DNA of 64,000 bases, taken from positions 302,514-366,513 of the forward strand of contig CAIVZZ010000015.1 of NCBI GenBank assembly GCA_903910555.1, read 5' to 3'. Shown in pieces: positions 33,959 to 44,910 of the stretch. A program made the position numbers and the translations under genes. Below the pieces are notes generated by a model. It did no database searches. It was not told where the DNA came from and saw only the letters and a program-made list of their open reading frames with translations. The stretch is from an uncultured Gemmatimonadota bacterium (GTDB lineage: Bacteria > Gemmatimonadota > Gemmatimonadetes > Gemmatimonadales > Gemmatimonadaceae). Position 1 is the first letter of the stretch; each line of letters opens with the position of its first letter.

Positions 33959-34836
33959 CAGATGCGCTCCATCACGCCGCGCACAAGCGCGGTGAGATTC
34001 GGCTCTGCCGCGCGCGCGACGGCAAGAATTTTGTCGAGCGTTGCGGGTTCGAGCGCATCGGGCAGACACATGTCCGTGATCATCGAGAATCCAAGCACAC
34101 GCATTCCCGCGTGCTTCGCGACGATCACTTCCGGTACGGTCGACATGCCGACCACATCCGCGCCGAGCGTGCGCAGCATGCGATACTCGGCGCGCGTCTC
34201 GAGGTTCGGACCGGCAACCGCGACGTACACGCCTTCGCGCAGCGTGATGCCGCGTGCAGCTGCAACCGCGCGTGCGATCGCGCGCAGCGATGCATCGTAC
34301 GGCTCGCTCATGTCCGGAAAGCGCGGCCCGAGCGAGTCATCGTTCGCGCCGATCAGCGGACTGTCGCCGAGCAGATTGATGTGATCTGCAATCAGCATCA
34401 CGTCACCGGCGCTCCAATCCGCGCGCATCCCGCCGCACGCGTTGCTCACCACAAGAGTTTTCGCACCGAGCTCGCGCAGCACGCGCACGGGAAACGTGAC
34501 CTGCTGAAGCGAATATCCCTCGTAGCGATGAAAACGCCCCTGCATCGCAGCGACGCGGCGTCCGCCGAGCGTGCCGAGCAGGAGACGACCGGTGTGCGAC
34601 TCGACTGTTGAGAGCGGAAAACCGGGGATGTCTGCGTATGCAACGGACGCGCTGATCTCGATCGCTTCGCCGAGGGCACCGAGGCCTGTGCCGAGCACGA
34701 TCGCGACGTCGCACGCGGCGGCGTCTGGTGCGAGCGCACGAATCGCGGCCGCAGCGGCGCGCACGTGCTCCGCGCGATGCGCGTGCTCCGCCCCCTCGAT
34801 CACGTCGGGGTGCGTTCGCTCCAGCACTGCCTCCAC
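33958..34836 (-). CDS. purine nucleoside phosphorylase (trimeric type)
   Basis: 292 aa. Phosphate-binding [10 protein letters not shown], then [55 protein letters not shown] and [23 protein letters not shown] match the PNP/MTAP family. It splits (deoxy)inosine or guanosine with phosphate to free base and (deoxy)ribose-1-phosphate. The conserved Asn is replaced by Asp in FSMITD (NP-specific enzymes have SxITN), so adenine/MTA preference should be tested. It sits between divIVA and ileS. Confidence 0.88.
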   Translation of the reverse strand: MEAVLERTHPDVIEGAEHAHRAEHVRAAAAAIRALAPDAAACDVAIVLGTGLGALGEAIEISASVAYADIPGFPLSTVESHTGRLLLGTLGGRRVAAMQGRFHRYEGYSLQQVTFPVRVLRELGAKTLVVSNACGGMRADWSAGDVMLIADHINLLGDSPLIGANDDSLGPRFPDMSEPYDASLRAIARAVAAARGITLREGVYVAVAGPNLETRAEYRMLRTLGADVVGMSTVPEVIVAKHAGMRVLGFSMITDMCLPDALEPATLDKILAVARAAEPNLTALVRGVMERI

Positions 34837-34839
34837 GAT

Positions 34840-35400
34840 TTACTCCGCCCGAACGTTTGCGTCGAGCCAGGAAGGACTCTTCACCGGAGGATGTTCTTCC
34901 TCGGCCTCTTCCGGCTTCGGGCGCGCGGGGGCCGCGCTCGCTGTTTCGGCGGACTGCAACTCGGCGAGGTGACGCTCCGCCATCGAGCGCATCTGCGCGA
35001 GATAGTTTCGGCGCGCGCGTTCGAGCGCGTCGATGTCGACCTGCAGCCGGCGCACTTCCGCGCGCGCTTCCTCGAGCGAGCGCTCGCCCTCGGCGCGCGC
35101 CTCGCGCAGAATCAACTGCGCTTCGCGATCGGCCTGCTCGCGCGTTTCCGCGCGCAGCTGCTGCGCGGAAATCAGCGCATCGTTCAGCGCTTTGTCGCGC
35201 TCGCGAAATGCGCGCAGCTGCTCGTGAAAACCCTTGGCTTTGGCCTCGAGTTCCTGGTTCACGCGACTCAGCCGCTCGAGTTCATCGGCGACTTGATCGC
35301 GGAACTGATCCACGCGCGTCTTGTCGTAGCCGCGCAGCGCCGACCCGAAGTCGAAGCGCCGCGCGTCTACCGGTGTCAGATGAAAGGCCTCGTCGTTCAT
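34840..35400 (-). CDS. divIVA: DivIVA-domain coiled-coil protein
   Basis: 186 aa. The N-terminal LTPVDARRFDFGSALRGYDK and TRVDQFRDQVADELERL match the DivIVA/GpsB membrane-binding module. A long coiled coil (about 40-140) rich in E, R and A follows. The tail is acidic and proline-rich (ARPKPEEAEEEHPPVK). DivIVA proteins mark curved membrane and division sites. Its ATG shares a base with the yggS stop. It is isolated from the dcw cluster here. Confidence 0.85.
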   Translation of the reverse strand: MNDEAFHLTPVDARRFDFGSALRGYDKTRVDQFRDQVADELERLSRVNQELEAKAKGFHEQLRAFRERDKALNDALISAQQLRAETREQADREAQLILREARAEGERSLEEARAEVRRLQVDIDALERARRNYLAQMRSMAERHLAELQSAETASAAPARPKPEEAEEEHPPVKSPSWLDANVRAE

Positions 35401-36098
35401 TACGCCCTCGCTCCGAACAGGACCGTACCCAACCGAACCATCGTCGCGCCCTCTTCCACCGCCAGCGCGTAGTCGCCCGACATTCCCATCGACAATTCCT
35501 GCGCCGGATGACCGGCCTTGATCAAGATTTCACGCGCGGCCCGCGCACCGGCGAACACACGCCTCAGAACTCTTTCGTCTGCGTCGAACGGTGCCATCGT
35601 CATCACACCAGTCAGGCGCACACCGCTGAGCGATCGCAGCCGCCCGGCTTCCATTTCCACCTGAGACGCCTCGAACCCGCCCTTCGTTTCCTCTCCCGCG
35701 ATGTTGACCTGGAGCAGCGCGTCAATCGGTTTCCCGTTTCGCATTCCCACTTCGTGAACGGCATCTGCGAGCCGCGAACTGTCGAGCGCGTGCAGCAGCC
35801 AAAACCGACCGAGAAACTTTGCCTTGTTGCGCTGAAGGTGCCCGATCAGATGCCAGCGCATTTCGGCAGCCCAGGGCTGCGAAGCGTTCACGGCGTCCTG
35901 TTTATCGAGCGCCTCCTGAACTTTGTTTTCGCCTACATCAAGCAGACCCGCGCGCCACGCTGCTTCGACGGCATCCGGTCCTTGCGTCTTCGTAACCGCC
36001 ACGATCCGTACTTCCTGGCCGTGCCCGCCACGCGCTGCCGCACCGGCGATTATCTCCCGAATTTCGGCGACCCGTTCGTTGACGTCCGAAAATGGCAT
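35400..36098 (-). CDS. yggS: YggS-family pyridoxal phosphate homeostasis protein
   Basis: 232 aa, alanine-racemase-like TIM barrel without the C-terminal domain. The PLP lysine lies in VAVTKTQGPDAV. GENKVQEALDK, WHLIGHLQRNKAKFL, LLQVNIAGEETKGGF and SMGMSGDYALAVEEGATMVRLG are the family blocks. It binds PLP and buffers the free pool. The yggS-divIVA neighbourhood is common, especially in Gram-positives. Confidence 0.93.
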   Translation of the reverse strand: MPFSDVNERVAEIREIIAGAAARGGHGQEVRIVAVTKTQGPDAVEAAWRAGLLDVGENKVQEALDKQDAVNASQPWAAEMRWHLIGHLQRNKAKFLGRFWLLHALDSSRLADAVHEVGMRNGKPIDALLQVNIAGEETKGGFEASQVEMEAGRLRSLSGVRLTGVMTMAPFDADERVLRRVFAGARAAREILIKAGHPAQELSMGMSGDYALAVEEGATMVRLGTVLFGARA

Positions 36099-36268
36099 AA
36101 CACATGAAATTATCAGGGGTTACCGTGTCTGGGCAAGGCCTGATTATTGTTTGATATTCACGCCAGCCAATCACACTCGTCACACTTTCGCGCGTACGAC
36201 GGAACATGCGGCTCGCGCGTAGGTCTCACACTGATCACTCACCCCCTTTTCGCGACGGAGAGCTCCAC

Positions 36269-36874
36269 ATGCGGCGATTTTTTCTGGGCGGGCTGGTCCT
36301 GGCGGTATTCACCACCGCCTGCGTCAGTGGGACCGAGACTCCGCCTGGCACCGCCGCGGCGATTTTTATCAGCACAAACATTACCGCCGCGGGCGTATTC
36401 GCCGGCGATCAAATCCAGGTGACCGCGAGCCCCGTCGACATCGACGACAACCCGGTTACCGTCCCGGTCACCTATTCGAGTTCGAACACCAGCATCGCCA
36501 CCGTCACGCAGGCCGGTCTGATCACCGCGGTCGGAGCGGGCACGGTTCAGATCAACATCGTCGCGCAGCCAGCGAACGCTCAGCTTACGCTCACCGTCGA
36601 CGGCAACATATCAGATGCCGTGACGGTCGCGCCGGCGACGGCCACAGTGAAAGTCGGCGCTCAACAGCAGTTCTCCGCTGTCGTAACGACAACACTCGGC
36701 AACCCGGCCAGGGGAAAATCCGTCACCTGGTCGACGGGCGATGCGACAAAGGCGCAGGTCACCACGACCGGACTCGCGTCGGCGATCGTGGCGACGGGCG
36801 GCGTGAAGATTTGCGCCACCGCCACCGACGTTGCCACCGCCTCCGGCTGCGGAACGCTTACGATCACGCCGTAG
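36269..36874 (+). CDS. Ig-like (BIG2-type) lipoprotein
   Basis: 201 aa from the ATG at 36269, preceded by ggagag. The signal peptide (RRFFLGGLVLAVFTTAC) ends in a lipobox-like TTAC with Cys 18. Two bacterial Ig-like repeats follow: VTYSSSNTSIATVTQAGLIT and VTWSTGDATKAQVTTTGLAS are the matching cores. It is probably an outer-membrane-anchored surface protein. It is plus strand between two minus-strand blocks and ends 13 bp before the end of ftsH. The 170 bp upstream hold no clear promoter. Confidence 0.72.
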   Translation: MRRFFLGGLVLAVFTTACVSGTETPPGTAAAIFISTNITAAGVFAGDQIQVTASPVDIDDNPVTVPVTYSSSNTSIATVTQAGLITAVGAGTVQINIVAQPANAQLTLTVDGNISDAVTVAPATATVKVGAQQQFSAVVTTTLGNPARGKSVTWSTGDATKAQVTTTGLASAIVATGGVKICATATDVATASGCGTLTITP

Positions 36875-36887
36875 ACAACGCCGGAGA

Positions 36888-38858
<1,971 letters not shown>

Positions 38859-38913
38859 GGTCTATGCAGCTACGCTGCGAAACGGGTCAACAACATCCGA
38901 ACTGAAAATGGCA

Positions 38914-39504
38914 CTATTCGAGACTTGCCACATATGGCAGATGCCTGAAGTCCTCTGCATGATCCAAGCCATAGCCAACTAAAAACTCATTTGGTGCGTC
39001 GAAACCGATGAATCGCGTCGGGTACCGCAGCTCCGTCGCGATGTGTTTATGCAACAGCGCACAAATCTCGATCGACTTCGCACCCCTCATCTGTAAGACA
39101 TCCACCAGCCTGCTAAGCGTTCGCCCCGAGTCGACAATATCCTCGACCAGGATGATGTGTTTGTTCGCGAGAACGGTCTCTGGATCGTACACCAGATGCA
39201 CGGTCCCGGATGAGGTCGTGCCGTCGCCATAGCTCGACGCCACGAGAAAATCGACTTGCAACGGACGGCGAATCTGTCGCACCAGATCTGCCAAAAAGAC
39301 GAAACTTCCCTTCAGCAAGCCGAGCACGAGCAACTCGCCGTCCGGATACGCCGCGGTAATCTCCGCGCCCAGCTCATTTACCCTCTGCGCGATTTGCGGC
39401 GCGTTGTATGCGATGCGCTTTACCGCCCGCCCGAGCAGACGCGGATCGTCGTGCGCCGCCGTGTCGTCCAAAGGGGCAGTGTTGGTAGTGCTCGTGCCGC
39501 TCAT
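38914..39504 (-). CDS. hpt: hypoxanthine phosphoribosyltransferase
   Basis: 196 aa from the ATG at 39504. LLVLGLLKGSFVFLADLVR, then the PRPP motif IILVEDIVDSGRTL, and the flap region SYGDGTTSSG are typical. It salvages hypoxanthine/guanine to IMP/GMP using PRPP. tilS ends one base upstream, suggesting coupled translation; ftsH starts 55 bp further on. Confidence 0.94.
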   Translation of the reverse strand: MSGTSTTNTAPLDDTAAHDDPRLLGRAVKRIAYNAPQIAQRVNELGAEITAAYPDGELLVLGLLKGSFVFLADLVRQIRRPLQVDFLVASSYGDGTTSSGTVHLVYDPETVLANKHIILVEDIVDSGRTLSRLVDVLQMRGAKSIEICALLHKHIATELRYPTRFIGFDAPNEFLVGYGLDHAEDFRHLPYVASLE

Positions 39505-39505
39505 A

Positions 39506-40504
39506 CTATGAATATAGCGCGTCCTCGACCGCGGAAGTCTTGGCGGCGGCGCGCGGCGGCACACGTACGACAAACGTCGCCGCGGTACGCGAAACCTCGG
39601 CGCCGCCGGAGAGCGGAATCTTCCGCCCTGGTTTGGCCGATTTTGTGAATTCGACGACGCGCTCGGTGCCGCGCCAGTCGAGCGCGACCCCCGCTCGCGC
39701 GGCGATCGCGGGCCAGAGAACGGCGAGCGCATCGGGCGGCAGCTTCACGATCGGCCCGACCGGCACGACGAGCGGCGGCAGAAGGGTCATGCCAAGGGTG
39801 TCGACGATGCGTTCGACGGACTCGCGCCACGCGCCCGCGCGCCTCGCGAGTTTGATCATCGAGTCGCCAAAGCCGGGGCGCGCCCGTTCGAAGGCCGGGA
39901 GCAAGTCGAGCCGAACCCGGTTGCGGAGGTGCGCGTGGTCCAGATTCGAAGGATCGTCGATAAAGCGGACCTCGCAGGCGGCCGCGTACGCCCCGATCTC
40001 CTCGCGGCGAATATCCAGCATAGGCCTGGCGATCGGCGACCGGGAGTACATCGCGGCGAGCCCACGGGCGGATGTGTTTCGCGGGTCACGGAGCACGCGC
40101 ATCACGACCGTCTCGAGTTGGTCGTCGCGCGAATGCGCAGTGACCACCGTTGCGGAAAGCTCCTTCGCCCAGCCCGCGAGAAACTCCCAGCGGGAGGCGC
40201 GCCACGCGGCTTCACCGGTCGCGGACGTATCGGCGCGGCTGCCCGAGACGACGGGGATCGAGCGACGCGTCCCCTCCAGTTCGACGAGCCGCGCGGCCTT
40301 CGTTGCGGCCGGTCCGGTGCCATGATCGAAGGTCGCGACAGCCACGGCATCCAGCCGAAAACGTGCGAAGGCGTCGAGCAAAACCATCGAGTCCCGGCCT
40401 CCTGAAACGGCGAGCAAATAGCGCGCAGGTGGCAGGGCACGAATCGCCTCGGCAACGCGGCTTGGAAAATCCTCGGAACGTCCGGCTTCCCTCGCTCGTG
40501 GCAT
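39506..40504 (-). CDS. tilS: tRNA(Ile)-lysidine synthase TilS
   Basis: 332 aa. The PP-loop SGGRDSMVLLDAF (about 35-47) and the downstream AHSRDDQLETVVMRVLR and ARPMLDIRREEI define the N-type ATP pyrophosphatase of TilS. RFIDDPSNLDHAHLRNRVRLDLLP is also characteristic. The enzyme converts the wobble C of the CAU-anticodon tRNA-Ile to lysidine. The C-terminal substrate domain is short compared with E. coli (432 aa). A TATCTT lies six bases before its ATG. Confidence 0.93.
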   Translation of the reverse strand: MPRAREAGRSEDFPSRVAEAIRALPPARYLLAVSGGRDSMVLLDAFARFRLDAVAVATFDHGTGPAATKAARLVELEGTRRSIPVVSGSRADTSATGEAAWRASRWEFLAGWAKELSATVVTAHSRDDQLETVVMRVLRDPRNTSARGLAAMYSRSPIARPMLDIRREEIGAYAAACEVRFIDDPSNLDHAHLRNRVRLDLLPAFERARPGFGDSMIKLARRAGAWRESVERIVDTLGMTLLPPLVVPVGPIVKLPPDALAVLWPAIAARAGVALDWRGTERVVEFTKSAKPGRKIPLSGGAEVSRTAATFVVRVPPRAAAKTSAVEDALYS

Positions 40505-40510
40505 GCAGTT

Positions 40511-40516
40511 AAGATA
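40511..40516 (-). promoter_or_regulatory. -10-like TATCTT six bases before the tilS start
   Basis: Minus-strand TATCTT then AACTGC then ATG. Same geometry as at rsmH and at the hydratase gene near 62.1 kb. No strong -35. Confidence 0.35.
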
Positions 40517-40566
40517 GAGCAGTCGCGCAGGAATTAGTCGGACATTTTCCCGAGTCGATCCAAATC

Positions 40567-40758
40567 ATGGAACACAGCTTCGGCGGTCCCTTCGGCACGC
40601 TTCTCGTTGGACTTGGACTCGGCGCATTCTATACGGCGCTGATCTGGATCAACATGCTGCTGGGCGTGTTTTTGACGCCGCTGTTTTTGATTCCGCTGAC
40701 TTGGGTTCAGGATGCGATGATGGCCAAGAAGGCAGGGATCTCCGCTGGGAAAGCTTAA
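40567..40758 (+). CDS. small two-helix membrane protein (63 aa)
   Basis: 63 aa, beginning MEHSFGGPFGTLLVGLGLGA. Two hydrophobic segments (GTLLVGLGLGAFYTALIWI and LLGVFLTPLFLIPLTWV) precede a short basic tail (MMAKKAGISAGKA). No family recognised. It diverges from tilS and is followed by a clear plus-strand terminator at 40832, which supports a real transcript. Confidence 0.6.
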   Translation: MEHSFGGPFGTLLVGLGLGAFYTALIWINMLLGVFLTPLFLIPLTWVQDAMMAKKAGISAGKA

Positions 40759-40831
40759 CGGCGAGTGAACTGTTTTCTGTTGTCGGTCGCTCGGTGAACC
40801 AATTCGATTGACGACCACGGCACATGAACCA

Positions 40832-40857
40832 GGGCCGGCAGAGATGCCGGCCTTTTT
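40832..40857 (+). terminator. Rho-independent terminator after the 63-aa protein gene
   Basis: Stem ggccggca / tgccggcc, loop gaga, followed by ttttt (40853-40857). It lies 74 bp past the stop at 40758. Confidence 0.85.
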
Positions 40858-40879
40858 GTTGCCCGCCATCGTGACGCGG

Positions 40880-41130
40880 AAGAATTATGGAAATCTTATT
40901 CGTTCGTAGATTTGTGATTATCGCGACGTCAGCGATCCGCTGCCAACGCCGATATTCAGCATATTTTGAATATCCACCGGGCACTGAATGCATGACAAAT
41001 CACATTATGCATATTATATAATACTGCTGTTGATATAAAGTTATCAACAGTTATCTAATGTTGTTTATTGCATTTATATGCATATGCGCATTTCAACATT
41101 GATAACTCGCAAGAAACATGAGTTATGTGC
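40880..41130. other. AT-rich non-coding island with DnaA-box-like dyad
   Basis: About 250 bases of markedly low GC in an otherwise GC-rich window, lying between two convergent transcription units so it serves neither as a promoter for a flanking gene. A dyad ctgttgat (41027-41034) / atcaacag (41043-41050) places two inverted TTATCAACA-like boxes, one mismatch from the DnaA consensus. A second dyad, ataactc/gagttat, spans 41103-41126. No ORF of note. Confidence 0.55.
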
Positions 41131-41134
41131 AGAA

Positions 41135-41168
41135 GAGGACCGACGGCACCCATTGCACGTCGGTCCTC
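41135..41168 (-). terminator. hairpin at the end of the paaG-Z operon
   Basis: Perfect 11-bp stem gaggaccgacg / cgtcggtcctc with a 12-base loop, 35 bp beyond the paaZ stop. A U-tract is weak on the minus strand (TTCT). Confidence 0.7.
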
Positions 41169-41202
41169 GCCAAGTCGCCCCTCATGCTTCGCCCGTCCCC
41201 TC

Positions 41203-43251
41203 CTACGCCGCCTTTCGCCTCACCAACGTAAGAATCGTGTAGACCGCCACCGGCTCGTTCAGCTGGTTTTGGACCTCGACGTCCCAAGCCACGACCCCTT
41301 GGGGGATCCCACCCTCTGGTGTCTCTTTGGCAGTCTTCTGTTTGCAGGTCAGGCGGACGTGGATCGAGTCGCCGGGGTAAACCGGCTTGGTGAAGCGCAG
41401 CCCTTCCATCCCGTAATTCGCCAAAACCGGGCCAGGCGCCGGCTCAACAAAAAGCCCTGCCGCAGCCGAAACGACGAAGTAGCCATGGGCCACGCGGCGC
41501 TCAAAAATGCCCCCGCGAGCGGCCTCGTCGTCCATGTGCGCATAGAACTTGTCGCCGCTCAGGTCGGCAAAACGCTCGACATCCGCGAGGGTGATTTCGC
41601 GTGTCCCGGTAAGCAGCGTGTCACCCACCTCGAGCTCATCAAAAAACTTCGTGAACGGGTGCGGGCCGCCCGTCTTCTGGGTGGCCCCCTGCATGTACTC
41701 GCGGACGATCCCGGTCAGGACGGTTGGAGAGCCCTGAAGCGCGGTCCGCTGCATGTAGTGGAGCACGCCGCGGATCCCGCCGAGCTCTTCGCCTCCGCCC
41801 GCCCGGCCGGGGCCGCCGTGGACCAGGTTGGGTAGGGGTGAGCCGTGGCCGGTGCTTTCCTTTGCGCTGCTGCGATCGAGCACCATGATGCGGCCGTGGT
41901 AGGGGGCGACGCCGAGAACCACCTGCCGCGCCACCTTCGGATCCGCCGTAAAGAGCGACCCGCACAGGCTTCCCCGCCCCAGCTTCGCAAGTTCAACCGC
42001 CTCGTCGAGCGAGCCGTAAGGCATCACGGTGTTCACCGGGCCGAAGGCCTCGATATCGTGCGGCTCGCTGAAGGTGAACGGCTGGTTGCAGGAGAGGAGC
42101 ATCGGGGCGAAAAACGCTCCCTTCTCACGGTCCGCACCGATCACATTGAAGTCGCCGCCGCCGAATACGAGTTCTCCGGCCGCGCGAATCCTGGCCGCGT
42201 TTTCGCCCACATCGCGGACCTGCGCGCGGCTCGCGAGCGGGCCCATCCTGACGCCTTCGACGCTTGGATCGCCGATCGTGATCCCTTCCAGGCGCTTCGT
42301 AATCGCCTTGATGACGGCCTCTTCGGTACCGGCCGGGACAATCGTGCGTCGGATGGCCGTGCACTTCTGCCCCGCCTTCACGGTCATCTCGCGGACGACC
42401 TCTTTCACGAACAGGTCGAACTCGTCGGTGCCCGGAACGGCATCGGGGCCGAGGATCGAACAGTTGAGCGAGTCCGCTTCCATGTTGAATCGGATCGCAT
42501 TCTCGAGCACGGCCGGGCTCTCTTTGAGCATGCGGCCCGTTTTGGCCGATCCGGTGAATGCGACGGTGTCCTGAAGGCCAAGATGCGAGAGCAGATCACC
42601 CGCGCTGCCGCAGATGAGTTGCAGTGCGCCGGCGGGCAGGATCTTGGAGTCGATCATCGCCCGCACCATGGCCTCAGTGAGATACGATGTGACCGTCGCC
42701 GGCTTTACGATTGCCGGCACGCCCGCGAGCAGCGCAGGTGCCAGCTTTTCCAGCATTCCCCAGCAAGGGAAATTGAATGCATTGATATGAACGGCGACGC
42801 CTTCAAGCGGCACGCAGATGTGGCGCGCGACAAACGTCCCGCCTTTCGAGAGCGCTTCCGTCGCGCCATCCACATAGAACGTTTCGTTCGGCAGATCTCG
42901 GCGGCCGCGGCTCGAGAATGAAAAGAGCGTGCCAATGCCGCCTTCGATATCAATCCACGAGTCTACACGCGTGGCTCCCGTCATCGCAGAAACTGCGTAA
43001 AACTCTTCCTTCCGCTCCATCAAATACTTTGCCAACGCCTTCAGCATCAGCGCGCGCTCGTGGAACGTCATCTTCCTGAGCGCAGGTCCGCCAACGGCAC
43101 GCGCGTACGTCGCCATCGCCGCGAAATCCAATCCGCCGCTCGAAGCCTCGCCAATCACTTCGCCCGTTATGGCATTGAACAGTTCAGCGGACTTTCCGGC
43201 GCCGTTCACCCATTCGCCCATCGCATAGTTCTGCAATTTCGTGTGCGGCAT
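41203..43251 (-). CDS. paaZ: PaaZ: oxepin-CoA hydrolase / 3-oxo-5,6-dehydrosuberyl-CoA semialdehyde dehydrogenase
   Basis: 682 aa from the ATG at 43251, sharing one base with the thiolase stop. The N-terminal ~520 residues are an aldehyde dehydrogenase ([32 protein letters not shown], catalytic Cys in [11 protein letters not shown]). The C-terminal ~150 are a MaoC-like hydratase ([18 protein letters not shown] with Asp and His, then [14 protein letters not shown]). PaaZ opens the oxepin-CoA ring and oxidises the resulting aldehyde in phenylacetate catabolism. It is the last gene of the lower-pathway operon. Confidence 0.95.
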   Translation of the reverse strand: MPHTKLQNYAMGEWVNGAGKSAELFNAITGEVIGEASSGGLDFAAMATYARAVGGPALRKMTFHERALMLKALAKYLMERKEEFYAVSAMTGATRVDSWIDIEGGIGTLFSFSSRGRRDLPNETFYVDGATEALSKGGTFVARHICVPLEGVAVHINAFNFPCWGMLEKLAPALLAGVPAIVKPATVTSYLTEAMVRAMIDSKILPAGALQLICGSAGDLLSHLGLQDTVAFTGSAKTGRMLKESPAVLENAIRFNMEADSLNCSILGPDAVPGTDEFDLFVKEVVREMTVKAGQKCTAIRRTIVPAGTEEAVIKAITKRLEGITIGDPSVEGVRMGPLASRAQVRDVGENAARIRAAGELVFGGGDFNVIGADREKGAFFAPMLLSCNQPFTFSEPHDIEAFGPVNTVMPYGSLDEAVELAKLGRGSLCGSLFTADPKVARQVVLGVAPYHGRIMVLDRSSAKESTGHGSPLPNLVHGGPGRAGGGEELGGIRGVLHYMQRTALQGSPTVLTGIVREYMQGATQKTGGPHPFTKFFDELEVGDTLLTGTREITLADVERFADLSGDKFYAHMDDEAARGGIFERRVAHGYFVVSAAAGLFVEPAPGPVLANYGMEGLRFTKPVYPGDSIHVRLTCKQKTAKETPEGGIPQGVVAWDVEVQNQLNEPVAVYTILTLVRRKAA

Positions 43252-44462
43252 CAGACGCGCTCCAGGATCATTGCCATTCCCTGCCCGACACCGATGCACA
43301 TAGTGCACAGCGCGTAACGCTTCTGAGTCCGCTCGAGTTCGCGCACCGCGGTCAGCGCGAGACGTGCACCAGACATACCCAGCGGATGTCCGATTGCGAT
43401 CGCGCCGCCGTTCGGGTTCACGCGCGCGTCGTCGTCTGCGATTCCCAGCTCGCGGAGACAGGCGAGTCCCTGTGCGGCGAATGCTTCGTTTAGTTCGATC
43501 ACGTCGACCTGATCGAGCGTGAGGCCGGCGAGCTTCAGCACCCTGCGAGTCGCCGGCACCGGCCCCATTCCCATAATTCTCGGCTCAACGCCTGCCGCGG
43601 CGCTCGCAACCACGCGTGCGATTGGCTTCAGACCGAACTGCTTCACGCCTGCGGCACTCGCGAGAAGAATCGCGGCGGCGCCATCGTTCAACCCCGATGA
43701 ATTCCCCGCGGTAACCGAGCCTTTGCCGTCCGTGCGGAATGCCGGCTTCAGTTTCGCGAGCGCCTCGATCGTCGTATCCGGGCGGATGAACTCGTCCTGA
43801 TCAACGCGCTTGGGGTCGCCTTTCTTCTGCGCGATTTCTACGGCAACGATTTCCGGCGCAAATACGCCCGCCGCGCGCGCCGCCGCCGCCTTCTTCTGCG
43901 AGCGCAGCGCAAACGCGTCCTGATCGTCACGCGTCACGCCGTACTGTTCGGCAACGTTCTCCGCCGTCTGCCCCATTGAATCCGTGCCGTACTTCGCCTT
44001 CAGCGCAGGATTCACAAACCGCCAGCCGAGCGTCGTATCGAAGAACTCGAGATCGCGCCCGAACGGTTTCGACGATTTCGAGAACACATACGGCGCGCGC
44101 GTCATGCTCTCGACGCCGCCGGCAACGTACAAATCGCCTTCGCCAATTTTGATTCCGCGCGCGGCACTCGCGATGGCACTCAGTCCCGAGGCGCAGAGCC
44201 GGTTGATCGTCTCGCCGGGCACACTCGACGGCAGCCCCGCGAGCAGCAGCGCCATCCGGGCGACGTTGCGATTGTCCTCGCCCGCCTGATTCGCACAGCC
44301 GAGGATCACGTCGGCGATCTCAGCCGGAGGCGCGTTCGGATTTCGAGCGGCCAGGGCGCGGATCACATGTGCGGCGAGATCGTCTGCACGAACTTCGCTG
44401 AGCGATCCGCCAAGATTTCCGACCGGCGTGCGTACGCCGTCAATGATAAATGCGTCAGTCAC
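43251..44462 (-). CDS. paaJ: thiolase, 3-oxoadipyl-CoA / 3-oxo-5,6-dehydrosuberyl-CoA type
   Basis: 403 aa from a GTG. The nucleophilic Cys is in [11 protein letters not shown], the His in [19 protein letters not shown] and the second Cys in [23 protein letters not shown] is conserved. It cleaves 3-oxoacyl-CoA with CoA, releasing acetyl-CoA or succinyl-CoA. The PaaJ assignment comes from the operon; PcaF has the same chemistry. Confidence 0.9.
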   Translation of the reverse strand: MTDAFIIDGVRTPVGNLGGSLSEVRADDLAAHVIRALAARNPNAPPAEIADVILGCANQAGEDNRNVARMALLLAGLPSSVPGETINRLCASGLSAIASAARGIKIGEGDLYVAGGVESMTRAPYVFSKSSKPFGRDLEFFDTTLGWRFVNPALKAKYGTDSMGQTAENVAEQYGVTRDDQDAFALRSQKKAAAARAAGVFAPEIVAVEIAQKKGDPKRVDQDEFIRPDTTIEALAKLKPAFRTDGKGSVTAGNSSGLNDGAAAILLASAAGVKQFGLKPIARVVASAAAGVEPRIMGMGPVPATRRVLKLAGLTLDQVDVIELNEAFAAQGLACLRELGIADDDARVNPNGGAIAIGHPLGMSGARLALTAVRELERTQKRYALCTMCIGVGQGMAMILERV

Positions 44463-44466
44463 AGTT

Positions 44467-44910
44467 CTATTGGTTCGTTGTGTGTTCGATATGAGTGCGG
44501 TAGACCGTGCCGCGGAACATCGCGACGACGATGCCGCCCTGGTTGGTCACTTTCACGGAGTAAAATCCGAGTCTGTTGGTCGCACTGTCTTCGACCGCGA
44601 CGGCGGTGAGGATGTCACCGACCGCAACACCAGCCGGATATCCAATATTGTTTTCGATCGCCATCGTCACGCGGCCGTGCGTGTTGCAGGCAAAGGCGAG
44701 TGCGCTGTCGGCAAGCGAATAGGTGACACCGCCGTGGCACACGCCAAAGCCATTTACCATCTCGGCGCGAATCGTGATGCGGCACGTCGAACGCCTTGGT
44801 GCGATCTCCACCACTTCGATTCCGAGCCAGCGCGAAAAATGATCGCGCTCGATCATCTGCTTCACGATGGCTTCGGCGAGCGGCTGCTCGTTCGTTTTGT
44901 CTGCGCTCAC
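44467..44910 (-). CDS. paaI: PaaI hotdog-fold thioesterase
   Basis: 147 aa from a GTG overlapping the paaH stop (GTGA). Hotdog core with FGVCHGGVTYSLADSALAFACNTHG, including the conserved HGG and the catalytic Asp in LADSA. PaaI hydrolyses ring-hydroxylated phenylacetyl-CoA and so frees CoA from dead-end products. Confidence 0.9.
   Translation of the reverse strand: MSADKTNEQPLAEAIVKQMIERDHFSRWLGIEVVEIAPRRSTCRITIRAEMVNGFGVCHGGVTYSLADSALAFACNTHGRVTMAIENNIGYPAGVAVGDILTAVAVEDSATNRLGFYSVKVTNQGGIVVAMFRGTVYRTHIEHTTNQ

Noticed and set aside
36099..36268. Hairpin atcagg...cctgat downstream of the yggS start as a riboswitch
   Set aside because: Only a 6-bp stem with a long loop, and no known aptamer pattern.
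40880..41130. Calling this island the chromosomal origin oriC
   Set aside because: Only two near-consensus boxes are present and dnaA, dnaN, gyrB and parAB are absent. Reported only as an unexplained island.
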